From Ferrimicrobium sp. (GTDB taxonomy: Bacteria; Actinomycetota; Acidimicrobiia; Acidimicrobiales; Acidimicrobiaceae): a stretch of DNA of 34,846 bases. The position numbers were made by a program, and so were the translations under genes. The DNA lies in NCBI RefSeq assembly GCF_027319265.1, contig NZ_DAHVNP010000022.1, positions 1 to 34,846 of the forward strand, read 5' to 3'. The notes beneath the pieces were generated by a model that was given only the letters and a program-made list of their open reading frames with translations, was not told the origin of the DNA and ran no database searches. The first letter of the stretch is position 1. Each line of letters begins with the position of its first letter. Shown here piece by piece: positions 14,932 to 24,659 of the stretch.

Positions 14932-15375
14932 GTGACTCAATACCTTCCGATAGTCATCATGCTGGTCCTGGGAGCACTCTTCGCATCGGGTTCCTTTATA
15001 GCCTCAGGTCTTTTTGCTCCACGGCGTCCGCATCGGGCCAAGTCGGCACCCTACGAGTGCGGTATTGTCCCGAGGACTGAGCTGGCGGAGCGTTTCCCTG
15101 TGCGGTTTTACCTTGTAGCGATGATCTTCATCATCTTTGATATCGAAATCATTTTCTTATACCCCTTCGCAGCGGCTGCAGGCGAGCTAGGCACCTTTGG
15201 GGTGATTGAGATTGCGACCTTCGCTCTCGTCGTCTTCATCGCCTTTGCATACTTGGTAGCAAACGGTGCACTGAGTTGGGGACCAAAGCGGGGCGCATCG
15301 GTCGAGGGTCGCGTCGCGCGTCGGGTCGATCTTGGAGAGCTGACCGCATCGATGGTGCGAGGAGGACGCGACTAA
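14932..15375 (+). CDS. nuoA: NADH-quinone oxidoreductase subunit A
   Basis: This is a membrane subunit of complex I, near the quinone-site loop with NuoH and NuoJ. Three hydrophobic helices are visible at about residues 6-28, 61-82 and 88-107. The signature [10 protein letters not shown] (about 42-51), with a conserved Cys facing the quinone cavity, and [20 protein letters not shown] (about 55-74) are typical. At 147 residues it is slightly longer than many homologues (118-135) because of a basic C-terminal tail. It starts at GTG 14932 with GGGGTGA just upstream and overlaps nuoB by one base. Confidence 0.95.
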   Translation: MTQYLPIVIMLVLGALFASGSFIASGLFAPRRPHRAKSAPYECGIVPRTELAERFPVRFYLVAMIFIIFDIEIIFLYPFAAAAGELGTFGVIEIATFALVVFIAFAYLVANGALSWGPKRGASVEGRVARRVDLGELTASMVRGGRD

Positions 15376-15935
15376 TGCCACTGGAGGACCTCAGCTACAA
15401 CTTCCTTACTGGCAACGTTGAGAAGCTGGTGCAGTGGGCACGCAAGGCTAGCGTCTGGCCGGCCACCTTTGGGCTTGCGTGCTGTGCCATTGAGATGATG
15501 GCGAGTGGAGCAGCGGATTTTGATCTTGCCCGCTTTGGTATGGAGGTTTTTCGAGCGTCGCCTCGGCAATCAGATCTTATGATCGTTGCTGGCCGTGTGT
15601 CACAAAAAATGGCACCTGTTCTACGCCAGGTGTATGACCAGATGATGGAACCCAAGTGGGTCATCTCAATGGGTGTGTGTGCTTCGACTGGTGGAATGTT
15701 CAACAACTATGCAATCGTACAAGGTGTCGATCAGATCGTTCCGGTCGATGTCTACGCGCCTGGGTGTCCTCCTGGTCCAGAGACGCTGATGCACGCCATT
15801 CTCACCCTCCATCATCAGATCCAAACCGGGGACATCTTGCGGCGTCGTGCAGCCGGTGAGAAGGGTACGACTCTTCGCATGATTGGTGAATCATCCACGA
15901 CCAAGATGCTCGGAGGTGTCGAAGACCTTGTCTGA
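15375..15935 (+). CDS. nuoB: NADH-quinone oxidoreductase subunit B
   Basis: This peripheral-arm subunit binds the terminal cluster N2, which hands electrons to quinone. All four ligands are present: the adjacent pair Cys36-Cys37 in [11 protein letters not shown], Cys102 in [10 protein letters not shown] and Cys131 in [24 protein letters not shown] (71-83) is the usual intervening loop. The length is 186 residues. ATG 15375 shares its first base with the nuoA stop and has GGAGG about 10 bases upstream; a longer upstream frame lies inside nuoA and is not used. Confidence 0.97.
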   Translation: MPLEDLSYNFLTGNVEKLVQWARKASVWPATFGLACCAIEMMASGAADFDLARFGMEVFRASPRQSDLMIVAGRVSQKMAPVLRQVYDQMMEPKWVISMGVCASTGGMFNNYAIVQGVDQIVPVDVYAPGCPPGPETLMHAILTLHHQIQTGDILRRRAAGEKGTTLRMIGESSTTKMLGGVEDLV

Positions 15936-15945
15936 GGTGATAGTG

Positions 15946-16365
15946 ATGGAGAGGTCAGAGTACCTCTCAACGGTTCGTGCGCGCCATGACGACGGTTACA
16001 TCTATCTGGCAGACCTAACCTGTGTCGACTATTTGAATGATCAGACGCGGGTGATCGATGGGGATCTTCGACCGCAACGTTTTGAGTTGGTCGTCAATCT
16101 CCGATCATTTGCACCACCGGCGATCTTGCGTCTGCGGGTTCAGGTGCCGGAGGCTGACCCCGTGGTCCCATCGATCTTTTCGCTGTATCCGGGGGCAGAG
16201 GCCATGGAACGAGAGGTCTTTGATCTCTTTGGTATCCGATTTGAGGATCATCCTGACCTCACGCGGATCCTGCTGCCGGAGGACTGGGAAGGCCATCCAC
16301 TCCGAAAAGATTACGGAGTGGGGAGAGTACCGGTGCAGTTCAAGGAGGTGAAGCGTAACCGATGA
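15946..16365 (+). CDS. nuoC: NADH-quinone oxidoreductase subunit C (short form)
   Basis: This is the 30-kDa-type subunit of the peripheral arm, scaffolding NuoD. The family core is clear: [21 protein letters not shown], and the signature [20 protein letters not shown] followed by [15 protein letters not shown]. At 139 residues it lacks much of the N-terminal domain found in 180-220-residue homologues. ATG 15946 has GAGG 8 bases upstream; the frame is open back to 15883 but that part overlaps nuoB. The 3' end overlaps nuoD by 4 bp (ATGA). Confidence 0.93.
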   Translation: MERSEYLSTVRARHDDGYIYLADLTCVDYLNDQTRVIDGDLRPQRFELVVNLRSFAPPAILRLRVQVPEADPVVPSIFSLYPGAEAMEREVFDLFGIRFEDHPDLTRILLPEDWEGHPLRKDYGVGRVPVQFKEVKRNR

Positions 16366-17714
16366 GTAGCTCGATTTATACGGTCATTCGACCGGATGGG
16401 GACAGTCGATTCGGGCTCGTTCAGGAGACCTCTGAGGGACTCCAGGAGCTTGGCGCTCGCTCGGCAACGACGGCAGCTGCCCTTGCGAAGGAGACCGGGT
16501 CGACGTTGCGCATTCCAGAGGGTGAAGCCGAGCTCGAGGCCGATTCCGACGATGGCCGCATGATCATCAATATGGGTCCGCAACACCCTTCAACCCACGG
16601 GGTGCTACGTATCATGCTGGAGATCGAAGGCGAGACGGTTCTTCGTTCCAAGCCCGTCGTTGGGTACCTCCACACAGGGATGGAGAAGACAGCTGAGAAC
16701 CTGACCTATCTGCAGGGCACCACGAACGTGACTCGAATGGACTACCTGTCTCCATTAAATAACGAGCTGGTCTTTTGTCTAGCCGCCGAGAGCCTGCTCG
16801 GTATCGAATTGCCCGAGCGTGCGACCTGGATTCGGATGCTGATGTCAGAACTCAATCGCATCGCATCGCATGTCATGTGGTTAGCCACGAACGGGATGGA
16901 TCTCGGGTCGACCTCGATGATGATCTTCGGCTTCAGGGATCGAGAAATGGTACTCTCATTCTTTGAGAAGACCTCTGGACTACGGATGAACAACAACTAC
17001 ATCCGTGTTGGGGGTGTCGCGGCAGACCTTCCTGATGGTTGGGAGGACGATGTCACTGCTATCGTCGATACGATCGAGGCTCGGACCAAAGATTACGATG
17101 AACTCATCACCGGACAGCCGATATTTCGCGAGCGGGTGGTGGGCGTTGGCCTTCTGAGTCCTGCCCAAGCCGTTGCGCTTTCAGCGTCAGGTCCGATTCT
17201 TCGAGCCTCAGGAGTGCCCTGGGATCTGCGCAAGGAGATGCCATATCTCTACTATGATCAGGTGGATTTTGACGTTATTGTCGGGAGCGTGGGTGACACC
17301 TACGACCGATATGCGGTCCGACTTTTTGAAATCCGGGAGTCCATCTCCATTGTTCGCCAGATACTCGACAAAATGCCAAAGGGCCCCTATCGAGCACTCG
17401 ACCCCAAGGTGACGCCACCTCCGAGGGCACGGATCGATGAATCCATGGAGGCACTGATCCATCATTTCAAACTCTTCACCGAGGGCATTCGCATCCCTCC
17501 TGGTGAAAGCTATGTAGCCATCGAGTCACCTCGAGGTGAGCTGGGTTGTTATATGGTCTCTGATGGCTCGGCGAAGCCGTTCAGGATGCACATACGCGGA
17601 CCATCGTTTGTGAATCTGCAGAGTCTCCCGGTGATGCTCCATGGTGGAATGTTGGCAGATGCCGTCGCAGTCATATCGTCAGTAGATCCGGTAATGGGAG
17701 AGGTGGATCGTTAG
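16362..17714 (+). CDS. nuoD: NADH-quinone oxidoreductase subunit D
   Basis: This 49-kDa-type subunit descends from the hydrogenase large subunit and forms the quinone-binding pocket with NuoB. The conserved start of the domain, [17 protein letters not shown], is at residues 67-83; the His and Tyr of the quinone head-group site belong to this part and to [22 protein letters not shown] and the C-terminal [13 protein letters not shown] are typical. The roughly 65-residue N-terminal extension, poor in conserved residues, also occurs in other actinobacterial NuoD proteins as I recall them. The length is 450 residues. Confidence 0.96.
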   Translation: MSSSIYTVIRPDGDSRFGLVQETSEGLQELGARSATTAAALAKETGSTLRIPEGEAELEADSDDGRMIINMGPQHPSTHGVLRIMLEIEGETVLRSKPVVGYLHTGMEKTAENLTYLQGTTNVTRMDYLSPLNNELVFCLAAESLLGIELPERATWIRMLMSELNRIASHVMWLATNGMDLGSTSMMIFGFRDREMVLSFFEKTSGLRMNNNYIRVGGVAADLPDGWEDDVTAIVDTIEARTKDYDELITGQPIFRERVVGVGLLSPAQAVALSASGPILRASGVPWDLRKEMPYLYYDQVDFDVIVGSVGDTYDRYAVRLFEIRESISIVRQILDKMPKGPYRALDPKVTPPPRARIDESMEALIHHFKLFTEGIRIPPGESYVAIESPRGELGCYMVSDGSAKPFRMHIRGPSFVNLQSLPVMLHGGMLADAVAVISSVDPVMGEVDR

Positions 17715-18320
17715 GTGTCGCGTTTCTCAGGTGAAATGTTGAGTCGTGCAGAGGAGCTGGTTTCACTCTACCCAGATCCTCGCTCCGCGACTATCCCACT
17801 GTGTCATCTGGCACAGGAGCAGGATGGTTATGTAACGAATGAGGCCATGGCCCATATCGCCGAGCTCGTAGGCTCAAGCGCGGCGGAGGTCCAAGGGACA
17901 GCCTCGTTCTATGACATGTTGAAGTTAGAACCGGTTGGGCAGTATGTGATCGGTGTCTGCACAAATATTGCCTGCATGCTTCGCGGAGCCTATGAGTTGC
18001 TCGAAGACGCCGAGGCGGTCCTCGATACTCCAGTTGGAGCGACTACCCCCGATGGTCTGTTCACCCTCGAGGAGGTGGAGTGTATCGCCCACTGCGATCG
18101 AGCACCGGCGGCACAGGTGAACTATCGCTATTTTGGTCCGCTCGACCGGCAGAGTTTTGCGGCACTCATCGCCAAGCTTCGCAACGGCGAACTCGATGAC
18201 GAGGTTCCACCACACGGAACACTTCTGCGGATTCGCAGAGAGGCGCCCGGTGTGATCCCGATGGAGGAGATCGATCGCTACCGAGCCCAGGAGGCAGAGC
18301 GGGAGCGGCAAAGTGACTGA
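17715..18320 (+). CDS. nuoE: NADH-quinone oxidoreductase subunit E
   Basis: This 24-kDa-type subunit carries the [2Fe-2S] cluster N1a of the NADH-oxidising module. The ligands are visible as Cys82 and Cys87 (VCTNIACMLRG) and Cys123 and Cys127 (VECIAHCDRAP), spaced as in the family. The N-terminal helical half (about 10-60) is the NuoF contact. A charged tail follows residue 165. GTG 17715 comes immediately after the nuoD stop, so translation is coupled, and the end overlaps nuoF by 8 bp. It is 201 residues. Confidence 0.95.
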   Translation: MSRFSGEMLSRAEELVSLYPDPRSATIPLCHLAQEQDGYVTNEAMAHIAELVGSSAAEVQGTASFYDMLKLEPVGQYVIGVCTNIACMLRGAYELLEDAEAVLDTPVGATTPDGLFTLEEVECIAHCDRAPAAQVNYRYFGPLDRQSFAALIAKLRNGELDDEVPPHGTLLRIRREAPGVIPMEEIDRYRAQEAERERQSD

Positions 18321-19608
18321 GCGAATTGTCGGAGCTCGTCTGCAGTATGAGGACTCTGCGACCCTAGAGCGGTTTTTGGCCACTGGTGGCGACGATGGAC
18401 TCCGCAAAGCAGTGCTCGAGATGCGTCCCGAGGAGGTCGCAGCCGAGGTCATGACTGCCAACCTCCTTGGTCGCGGTGGTGCCGGGTTTGAAGCTGGTCG
18501 TAAGTGGTCGATGTTGCGCAAGGCCCCCCGTCGTTATCTGGTGATCAATGGGGATGAGAGCGAACCGGCGACCTTTAAGGACCATCTCTTAGTTGAGCGC
18601 GATCCCCATCAGCTCGTCGAGGGCGCGACTATCGCAGCCTACGCAATTGAGGCCTCCTTCGTGGTGATTTATCTGCGAGGTGAGTTCGCGCTCGGCCTCG
18701 AGCGGGTGCAGCAGGCGATCAATGAAGCGTATGCGAGGAATGCATTGGGACGCTCGATCTTTGGGTCCTCGTTCTCGGTTGACATCGTTTTGCAGCCGGG
18801 AGCGGGTGCCTACATCTGTGGTGAGGAGACATCGCTGATCGAGTCGTTAGAGGGCAAGCGTGGGTTTCCAAGGATCAAGCCACCATACTTCCCGGCGGTG
18901 ATTGGTCTCTACGGTCAACCCACCATCGTGAACAATGTGGAGACGGTCTCGAACTTGCCCTGGATCATCAATCGAGGTGGTGAGGCGTTTAAAGAGCTTG
19001 GGCAGGGACGCTCCACCGGTACGCGACTCTTTGCGCTCTCTGGCCAGGTGCAGAGGCCTGGGCCTTATGAAGTCGAGATGACTAAGATCACCTTTCGAGA
19101 CTTGATTTATGGTAATGAGTACGGTCAAGGGCTGAATCCTGATCGGTCCCTGTTGGCGTTTATCCCGGGAGGCGTCTCGGCGCCATGGTTCTTCCCAGAG
19201 CACCTCGATATCCCGCTCGGACAGGATGAGGTGGCCAAGGCTGGCTCGATGCTGGGGTCTGGGTCGGTCATTGTGATGGATGATTCCTCCTGTCCGGTCC
19301 GGTCCGCTTGGCGTATCGCAAGGTTCTTTGCCCGAGAGTCGTGCGGACAATGCACCCCGTGTCGCGAGGGAGGCGCCTGGATTGACAAGATTCTGCGACG
19401 TATCGAGGAAGGGGAGGGAAGAGAGGCTGATCTCGATCTTCTTCTTGACCTGTGTGACAACATCTCGCCTGGGATCAAGTGGCCTCCGGCACAGACCACG
19501 ATCTGCGTGCTAGGACCTTCGATTCCTCCGTCGGTCAATGCAGCCATTCAGCATTTTCGTGATGATTTTTTGATCCATATTAAGGAAGGACGGTGCCCTC
19601 ATGCCTGA
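18313..19608 (+). CDS. nuoF: NADH-quinone oxidoreductase subunit F
   Basis: This is the NADH- and FMN-binding subunit and electron entry point of complex I. The Gly-rich FMN/NADH loop GRGGAGFEAGRKW is at 53-65; GAGAYICGEETSLIESLEG (163-181) is the second family motif. Cluster N3 ligands are Cys344, Cys347 and Cys350 in ESCGQCTPCREG, with Cys398 in TTICVLG as the fourth. It has 431 residues, which is normal. The starts and stops of nuoE, nuoF and nuoG overlap by 8 bp each. Confidence 0.97.
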   Translation: MTERIVGARLQYEDSATLERFLATGGDDGLRKAVLEMRPEEVAAEVMTANLLGRGGAGFEAGRKWSMLRKAPRRYLVINGDESEPATFKDHLLVERDPHQLVEGATIAAYAIEASFVVIYLRGEFALGLERVQQAINEAYARNALGRSIFGSSFSVDIVLQPGAGAYICGEETSLIESLEGKRGFPRIKPPYFPAVIGLYGQPTIVNNVETVSNLPWIINRGGEAFKELGQGRSTGTRLFALSGQVQRPGPYEVEMTKITFRDLIYGNEYGQGLNPDRSLLAFIPGGVSAPWFFPEHLDIPLGQDEVAKAGSMLGSGSVIVMDDSSCPVRSAWRIARFFARESCGQCTPCREGGAWIDKILRRIEEGEGREADLDLLLDLCDNISPGIKWPPAQTTICVLGPSIPPSVNAAIQHFRDDFLIHIKEGRCPHA

Positions 19609-22117
19609 TGAATTGGTCACCGTGACGGTCGATGGCCAATCCTTTCCCGTTCGCAAGGGAGTGAAGGTCATCGATGCGCTCGATGATGTTGGGGTCCATG
19701 TGCCTCGATTTTGTTACCACCCGCGCATGAGCGCGGTTGGGATGTGTCGTATGTGTCTGGTGGAGGTGGAGGGTCCACGCGGACCCTCTTTGCAGCCATC
19801 ATGCTTTATCGACATTGCTGATGGCATGGAGATCCGTACAGAGTCGGAATCGGTCAAGAAAGCCCAGCATGGTGTCCTTGAGTTTCTATTAGCGAACCAT
19901 CCTTTGGACTGTCCAGTCTGTGATAAGGGTGGGGAGTGTCCTCTTCAGGACCAGGCCTTTGCCCATGGTTCAGGCGAAACCCGCTTCGTGGAGGAGAAGC
20001 GACACTACGCAAAGCCAATCCCGATCTCGCGGTTGATCAAACTCGATCGTGAGCGCTGTATCCAGTGTGACCGGTGTACGCGGTTTGCTGATGAGATCGC
20101 CGGAGAGCCCCTCATCGACTTTGCTGGTCGTGGCGGAACACTGCGCATCTCAACCTTTTCGGATGTGGATTTCGACTCCTACTTCTCCGGCAATGTGGCG
20201 CAAATCTGTCCAGTGGGTGCGCTTACGGCGACGCCGTATCGGTTTAAGGCACGGCCATGGGACCTCCTACAGTCGTCCTCGACCTGTCTACAGTGTGACA
20301 TGGGTTGCCAGGTCAGCCTCCAATCGAGCCAAAACGAGTTGACAAGAATGCTGGGGATTGACTCTGACGCCATCAATCATGGGTGGCTCTGTGATCGCGG
20401 CAGGTTCTCCACCAGTGAGATCAACAACCTTGAGGCTCGGGTGAGTCGACCACGGGTACGGGATCAAGACACCGTGGTGGATGTCTCGTGGACGAGGGCG
20501 CTACGGCTCGCGGCGGCGACCATCAAACAAGCTATTGATGAGCGTGGTGCGTCCTCAGTCGCTCTGCTTTCGGGGGCCTCAATGACTCTCGAAGATACCT
20601 ACGCATGGGCGAAGCTTGCGAGCGATGTGGTGCGCACGAACGCCGTCGATGGAGCCGCTGACGTGCGTGTTGATGGCACACTGCTCTTGGCGAACCCGGC
20701 GTCGATCAACGAGGCGTTGAGTGCAAAGACACTGGTCTTGTTCAACGTTGACCCAAAGAACGAACTTCCAGTGATGCATCTGCGCCTGCGGGCCGCGATG
20801 CGCAATGGGCTTCGGGTCGTTGAGGTGAACACGACACCAACCGACCTTACGCCAATGGTCGATCGTTGGGTAGCCATTCAGCCTGAGGACATGGCCCATA
20901 CCATCGATGTGGCAGTGGACGCTGTAGGAGATGATCCCGATGGCGTGGTGATCATGGCAGGCTGTCGTGAACGCGCGATCAGTACCTCCTTGAATACAGC
21001 GTTGGTGGCAGCGATGTTGCACCGACTCCCGGAGGCGAAGGTGCTGAGTGGTGTGGCTCGTGGGACGAACGCGTTGGCGGTGGGATTCACCCCGAACGCG
21101 CCCCAGGGAATCCGTGCGACAGATGGCGTCGCTCCATCGTTGAGCGCGGACGCGATTGTGGCGGGTGCGCTTCGAGGCGAGATAGCGGTCCTGGTGGTAC
21201 TCGATACGGATCTGACGCGCCTTGGACTCTCCGATGAGGATCTTGTCACCTTAGGCCAACGAACCACTGTCATCGCGTTGAGTTCGTTCGAGTCGGCGAC
21301 GACCCAGCACGCCTCCGTTGTGTTGCCGTTGAGTGCCTATGGCGAACAGCAGGGCTCGACACTCAACATCGAATGGCGACATCTCCGCCTTGGTCGGCAG
21401 GTGGAACCGGTTGCTCAGGCGAGGCCGGCGTGGGTGGTGGCGACAGAGCTCGCCTCCGCGCTCGGTGATGAGTTGGGGTTCTTGACGTTGGCAGACATTA
21501 CGCGCGGTCTGAGCCAGTCTGGTGGGCTGTTGGCCGGGCTGGGTTATCACTACTTTGAAGAGGGTCTGGATGGACCACTCTTTCCAAGAACGCGGACCGA
21601 ACCGGTGGCGAGTCGCCGGATCCTCGATCCGATGGCGACGCCAGGCATCGCCTCCATCGATCGCCAGGGGGCCAACTTTAGCTCCGGTAACGTCATCGAA
21701 CCCAGTGAGGCCCCAGGTTTCGGACTCGGTGGAGGGGAGACGCCAAGAGCCCTTGCGTCGGCTTCGGTTGCCAAATGGGAGGGGCCGGTTACACTGGATC
21801 CGCTCTCCGATGGGGAGTATTGGCTGCGATTGGTACCCCGACTCTACGATCCTACGCCCGAGCTGTTGGCCAATCCTTTCTTGAAGTCTGCAGTTCGTGA
21901 GCCGGTACTGGTCCTCACCCCCGCCCAGGCTGAAAGCCTTGGATTGGCTGAGGGGGACCGGTGTCGCCTCGAGGGGGCGGAGACGGTCGAGGTGCTGGTT
22001 CAACTCGTCAAGGAGGATGCGATGGCGTTGACGGTTCGTGGGGTGACACCGGGGACACTGCGGCTCTTGGGTGATCAATCGTGGGTCAAGGTGAGGGTGG
22101 AGAAAATCAATGGGTAG
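19601..22117 (+). CDS. nuoG: NADH-quinone oxidoreductase subunit G
   Basis: This large iron-sulfur subunit wires electrons from NuoF to NuoI. The clusters are readable: [2Fe-2S] N1b (Cys38, Cys49, Cys52, Cys68); the His-ligated N5 (His100, Cys104, Cys107, Cys113); N4 (Cys153, Cys156, Cys159, Cys203); and an intact N7 motif CX2CX3CX27C (Cys229, Cys232, Cys236, Cys264), which only some bacteria keep. The rest is a molybdopterin-oxidoreductase-like domain without a visible cofactor serine or cysteine, as usual for NuoG. The last 100 residues resemble the molybdopterin dinucleotide-binding fold (LVLTPAQAESLGLAEGDR). It is 838 residues and overlaps nuoH by 8 bp. Confidence 0.96.
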   Translation: MPDELVTVTVDGQSFPVRKGVKVIDALDDVGVHVPRFCYHPRMSAVGMCRMCLVEVEGPRGPSLQPSCFIDIADGMEIRTESESVKKAQHGVLEFLLANHPLDCPVCDKGGECPLQDQAFAHGSGETRFVEEKRHYAKPIPISRLIKLDRERCIQCDRCTRFADEIAGEPLIDFAGRGGTLRISTFSDVDFDSYFSGNVAQICPVGALTATPYRFKARPWDLLQSSSTCLQCDMGCQVSLQSSQNELTRMLGIDSDAINHGWLCDRGRFSTSEINNLEARVSRPRVRDQDTVVDVSWTRALRLAAATIKQAIDERGASSVALLSGASMTLEDTYAWAKLASDVVRTNAVDGAADVRVDGTLLLANPASINEALSAKTLVLFNVDPKNELPVMHLRLRAAMRNGLRVVEVNTTPTDLTPMVDRWVAIQPEDMAHTIDVAVDAVGDDPDGVVIMAGCRERAISTSLNTALVAAMLHRLPEAKVLSGVARGTNALAVGFTPNAPQGIRATDGVAPSLSADAIVAGALRGEIAVLVVLDTDLTRLGLSDEDLVTLGQRTTVIALSSFESATTQHASVVLPLSAYGEQQGSTLNIEWRHLRLGRQVEPVAQARPAWVVATELASALGDELGFLTLADITRGLSQSGGLLAGLGYHYFEEGLDGPLFPRTRTEPVASRRILDPMATPGIASIDRQGANFSSGNVIEPSEAPGFGLGGGETPRALASASVAKWEGPVTLDPLSDGEYWLRLVPRLYDPTPELLANPFLKSAVREPVLVLTPAQAESLGLAEGDRCRLEGAETVEVLVQLVKEDAMALTVRGVTPGTLRLLGDQSWVKVRVEKING

Positions 22118-23327
22118 CGATCCATTATTGGCGGGACACATCACGTGGGTTGTTGTGTTGATCGTAGTGATCAAGGTGCTCGTCGCCTTTATCGCGCTGA
22201 TGGTGTCGGTCTTGCTTGCGATCTGGATCGAGCGCAAGGTGATCTCCGACATGCAGAACCGTATTGGGCCCAACCGCGCTGGACCTTTTGGAATTCTGCA
22301 GAGTTTGGCCGATGGGATCAAGCTCTTTTTTAAGGAAGACCTGATCCCCGAGCGCTCCGATAAGTTCATCTTTAAGTTGGCCCCGTATCTGTCGGTGATT
22401 CCCGCCTTCATCACCTTTACTTTGGTGCCGGTCGGAGGGATGGTCGACATCTTTGGCCACAGGACCGAACTCCAAGTGGCCGATCCACCGATCGGAATCC
22501 TGCTGCTACTAGCGATGTCTTCGATATCGGTCTACGGCGTTATGCTTGCTGGCTGGTCATCGGGATCGAAGTATCCGCTGATAGGTTCGGTACGGGCCTC
22601 GGCGCAGATGATCTCCTACGAGGCTGCGATGGGTCTATCGATCGCCTCAGTCGTGCTCTTGACTGGTTCGCTATCGACGAGAAACATGGTGTCTCAGCAG
22701 CTTGGGACGTTCTTTGGATTTATCCCACACTGGAACATCATTCGTTTAGGGGTGATCCCCTTCCTTGTCTTTATTATCGCCATCACCGCGGAGGTGAACC
22801 GCCCTCCCTTTGACCTCGTCGAGGCGGAGCAGGAGTTGGTCGGAGGTTTTCATACCGAGTACTCCTCGATCAGATTTGCTCTCTTTTACCTCGCGGAGTA
22901 CATGAACACGATCACGATGTCGGCAATCATGGTGACGATGTTCTTTGGGGGGCCAGATGGCCCTGATCCACACTTCTTGCACTGGCTGTGGCCGATCATC
23001 TGGTTTATCGTCAAGACAGCCATCTTTTTCTTCATCTATGTCTGGTTCCGTGCAGCACTTCCTCGTTTGCGCTACGACCAGCTGATGGACCTCGGCTGGA
23101 AGGTGCTGATTCCGGTCATGTTGGTGTGGCTGTTGGTGGTCGCCGCGATGCGCGTCTCTAGACCGCTCGGGTTTGGCATGGTGGGTCTTGGTATCGTCGG
23201 CGGGTTGCTGCTCTATCGGGCCATTGCGGTGGGACGCGATCGGAGTACATCGCGAGAGCTGGCTCGACCTTCGCGAGTGGAACTTGAGTCACCTCAGGAC
23301 AGGAGGGAGGAACATGGGGATTCTTAG
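22110..23327 (+). CDS. nuoH: NADH-quinone oxidoreductase subunit H
   Basis: This membrane subunit joins the peripheral and membrane arms and forms the quinone entry channel. About eight hydrophobic helices are seen, the first at residues 8-34. The signature IERKVISDMQNRIGPNRAGP (about 42-61) and the acidic loop EVNRPPFDLVEAEQELVGGF (about 230-249) are diagnostic. The last 55 residues are a basic, hydrophilic tail of low conservation. The length is 405 residues. It ends 14 bp inside the nuoI start region, with the nuoI ribosome binding site in its final codons. Confidence 0.96.
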   Translation: MGSDPLLAGHITWVVVLIVVIKVLVAFIALMVSVLLAIWIERKVISDMQNRIGPNRAGPFGILQSLADGIKLFFKEDLIPERSDKFIFKLAPYLSVIPAFITFTLVPVGGMVDIFGHRTELQVADPPIGILLLLAMSSISVYGVMLAGWSSGSKYPLIGSVRASAQMISYEAAMGLSIASVVLLTGSLSTRNMVSQQLGTFFGFIPHWNIIRLGVIPFLVFIIAITAEVNRPPFDLVEAEQELVGGFHTEYSSIRFALFYLAEYMNTITMSAIMVTMFFGGPDGPDPHFLHWLWPIIWFIVKTAIFFFIYVWFRAALPRLRYDQLMDLGWKVLIPVMLVWLLVVAAMRVSRPLGFGMVGLGIVGGLLLYRAIAVGRDRSTSRELARPSRVELESPQDRREEHGDS

Positions 23328-23997
23328 CGGTCTAGGCGGCTTCAAGATAACCTTCAAACAGATGGCGGAGCCACGCGTGACTCGCCAATACCCGGAGGAG
23401 AAAAGGCCCAAGCCGCCACGGTTTCATGGCCGCCATGTTCTCAATCGATATCCCGATGGCATGGAAAAGTGCATCGGCTGTGAACTCTGTGCTGGTGTTT
23501 GTCCCGCTCGGTGTATCTATGTGCGTGGAGCTGATAACGATCCCGAGGCGCCAGTCTCACCCGGTGAGCGGTTCGGTTTCGTCTACGAGATCAACTACTT
23601 ACGCTGCATCCACTGTGATCTCTGCGTGGAGGCATGTCCGACCGAGGCCATCACCGAATCCAAGATGTTTGAGTTCTCCTTCACCAGCCGGGAGGATGCG
23701 ATCTACACGAAGGCTGAACTCGTCGTTGATGATGAGGGGCATCCACGTCGGACCCCTTTCGAGGATTGGCATGACGATGATGAAGAGGACACCTCGGGAT
23801 GGGTGCGAGCCACCGCTCCTTCGGGGGATCCAAACTTCGAAGGAGTCGCTGGATGGTCTGGCGAGCTGGGCTATGGCGTTCGATTGCCTGAGAGGGGTCA
23901 GTCGGATATCTCGGAGGACGAGATGGCTGCGGTGTTCTCGTTACGTGAAGTCCTCTCGGATCGTATTGCTCGAAAGATTGGAGGGAAGGTCTGGTGA
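23314..23997 (+). CDS. nuoI: NADH-quinone oxidoreductase subunit I, with long C-terminal tail
   Basis: This is a ferredoxin-like subunit holding clusters N6a and N6b, passing electrons to NuoB. The first set is Cys53, Cys56, Cys59 and Cys63 (CIGCELCAGVCPARC); the second is Cys98, Cys101, Cys104 and Cys108 (CIHCDLCVEACPTEA). At 227 residues it is longer than many homologues (about 160-200): after residue 150 comes an acidic tail containing DDDEED and a Gly/Pro-rich stretch. ATG 23314 has GGAGGGAGG just upstream; the frame is open earlier, inside nuoH, but that part is unrelated to the family. Confidence 0.96.
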   Translation: MGILSGLGGFKITFKQMAEPRVTRQYPEEKRPKPPRFHGRHVLNRYPDGMEKCIGCELCAGVCPARCIYVRGADNDPEAPVSPGERFGFVYEINYLRCIHCDLCVEACPTEAITESKMFEFSFTSREDAIYTKAELVVDDEGHPRRTPFEDWHDDDEEDTSGWVRATAPSGDPNFEGVAGWSGELGYGVRLPERGQSDISEDEMAAVFSLREVLSDRIARKIGGKVW

Positions 23998-24659
23998 TCC
24001 TGGCCTCGGTGATATCCGTACCTCAACTCATCGTCTTTATGGTGTCGGTGGTGATCATCGCTATCGGTGGTGTCGGGCTTCTGACGGCACGGTACCCCGT
24101 GCACGCCGCTCTGTTTCTGGTCATGACCCTCTTTGGGGTAGCGATCCTCTTCATCGAGGAAGGTGCTGAGTTTCTTGCGGCGGTGCAGGTGGTGGTCTAT
24201 GCGGGAGCCGTGGTTGTGCTGTTCCTGTTTGTGATCATGTTGCTTGGCGTCGACCGTGAAGAGATTGCGAGTTTCGCGGGCGATACCGTGCGTGTGGGGC
24301 TTGCAGGAGCGGGCGTCGTCTTGATCCTCGCCGAGCTGTTTATTGTGGCGACCGGTGCATGGGCGACCGGTGCGCATTCTACGGCGGGAAAACTGAGTGC
24401 AGGTTCGAATATTGGAGTGCTTGCACGCTCGGTCTTTACGACCTATCTCCTACCATTTGAACTGACTGCGGCTCTCCTGGTGATCGCGGTGGTGGGAGCA
24501 GTGATACTGTCTCGCCGCATGGGGGCCGAGACGGCAATACTTGGCCAGTCACCGGTTGGCCAGTCACCGGTTGGCCAGTCACCGGTTGGCCAGTCACCGG
24601 TTGACCAGTCACCGGTTGGCCAGTCACCGGTTGGCCCGGTTCAGGAGGTCGAACAGTGA
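23994..24659 (+). CDS. nuoJ: NADH-quinone oxidoreductase subunit J, with GQSPV-repeat tail
   Basis: This membrane subunit of complex I has five hydrophobic segments (about 7-27, 32-51, 58-85, 98-122 and 145-170), including [21 protein letters not shown] in the part that contains the pi-bulge helix. The C-terminus is unusual: residues 183-213 are six copies of a GQSPV-like pentapeptide (one with Asp for Gly) and a partial seventh, encoded by a 15-bp tandem repeat. The tail follows the last helix and is hydrophilic. It starts at GTG 23994, overlapping the nuoI stop by 4 bp. It is 221 residues. Confidence 0.94.
   Translation: MILASVISVPQLIVFMVSVVIIAIGGVGLLTARYPVHAALFLVMTLFGVAILFIEEGAEFLAAVQVVVYAGAVVVLFLFVIMLLGVDREEIASFAGDTVRVGLAGAGVVLILAELFIVATGAWATGAHSTAGKLSAGSNIGVLARSVFTTYLLPFELTAALLVIAVVGAVILSRRMGAETAILGQSPVGQSPVGQSPVGQSPVDQSPVGQSPVGPVQEVEQ
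24541..24637 (+). repeat. 15-bp tandem repeat (minisatellite) in the nuoJ 3' end
   Basis: Six head-to-tail copies of TTGGCCAGTCACCGG occupy 24541-24630; the fifth (24601-24615) has one change (TTGACC), and a partial seventh follows. The unit length is a multiple of three, so gain or loss of copies keeps the reading frame. The near-perfect identity suggests recent expansion by slippage. Confidence 0.97.

Noticed and set aside
21251-22450. A 399-codon minus-strand frame opposite nuoG and nuoH
   Set aside because: It crosses the nuoG-nuoH junction antisense to two certain genes and has no domain of its own.
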